Shown here: piece after piece, positions 29,530 to 29,541 of the stretch
Numbering within the stretch: position 1 is the stretch's first letter
Layout of the letters: each line of letters opens with the position of its first letter
Assembly: GCA_003650505.1 (NCBI GenBank)
Contig: QMQL01000001.1
Coordinates: 1 to 29,541, forward strand
Length of the DNA stretch: 29,541 nt
Origin: Candidatus Acetothermia bacterium
GTDB lineage: Bacteria > Bipolaricaulota > Bipolaricaulia > UBA7950 > UBA9294
Direction: 5' to 3'
Notes under the pieces: generated by a model
The model's input: only the letters and a program-made list of their open reading frames with translations
The model's database searches: none
Told to the model about the DNA's origin: nothing
Position numbers and translations under genes: made by a program

Positions 29530-29541
29530 CAGCTTTACGAC

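Noticed and set aside
1..29541. CRISPR array, insertion sequence or prophage
   Set aside because: No regularly spaced direct repeats, transposase, integrase or phage structural genes were seen.

Overview
The window is a moderately GC-rich bacterial chromosome segment that carries a replication origin. The substrate-binding protein of its ABC transporter has a Sec signal peptide and no lipobox, which suggests a cell with two membranes. A ferredoxin-linked, probably tungsten-dependent aldehyde oxidoreductase and the absence of any respiratory gene suggest an anaerobe. The gene style reminds me of deep-branching anaerobes such as Bipolaricaulota (Acetothermia/OP1), but this is a weak guess because the window has no rRNA.

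Layout. (1) 1-2.7 kb: hslV (partial), dciA and dnaA on the minus strand, with DnaA-box clusters on both sides of dnaA (oriC). (2) 2.7-3.3 kb: six tRNA genes on the minus strand, transcribed Lys(CTT), Lys(TTT), Glu, Val, Asp, Phe. (3) 3.35-16.4 kb: housekeeping genes. These are rarA; a small ribbon-helix-helix gene; an acyl-CoA synthetase; trxB; xseA-xseB; rnpA-greA-lysS-PAP2 phosphatase; an aminotransferase; uvrC followed by an M42 peptidase; and tRNA-Ala(TGC). (4) 16.4-24.1 kb, plus strand: a carbohydrate uptake operon with an FGGY kinase, binding protein, two-domain ABC ATPase, two different permeases and a GntR/UTRA regulator. A 480-base leader full of inverted repeats precedes it. (5) 24.1-29.4 kb, minus strand and convergent with (4): a catabolic operon. 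It holds a cyclase-fold metal hydrolase, a VOC protein, a two-cluster ferredoxin, an aldehyde:ferredoxin oxidoreductase, a DHDPS/KDG-type class I aldolase and a D-2-hydroxyacid dehydrogenase.

How the parts may work together. Regions 4 and 5 look like one accessory sugar or sugar-acid system. The transporter imports the substrate and the kinase may phosphorylate part of the flux. The hydrolase may open a ring, the aldolase would release pyruvate plus an aldehyde, the AOR would oxidise the aldehyde while reducing ferredoxin, and the dehydrogenase would interconvert the resulting hydroxy and keto acids. The substrate cannot be read from the sequence. A heptamer, TGTAATG, upstream of the binding protein, the regulator and the cyclase operon may tie both operons to one regulon.

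The most general observation is that many genes (hslV, rarA, trxB, rnpA, uvrC, the ABC ATPase and the GntR gene) have a sigma70-like promoter whose -10 element lies only 6-12 bases before the start codon. They would be read from leaderless or almost leaderless mRNAs, while genes inside operons use ordinary Shine-Dalgarno sites.
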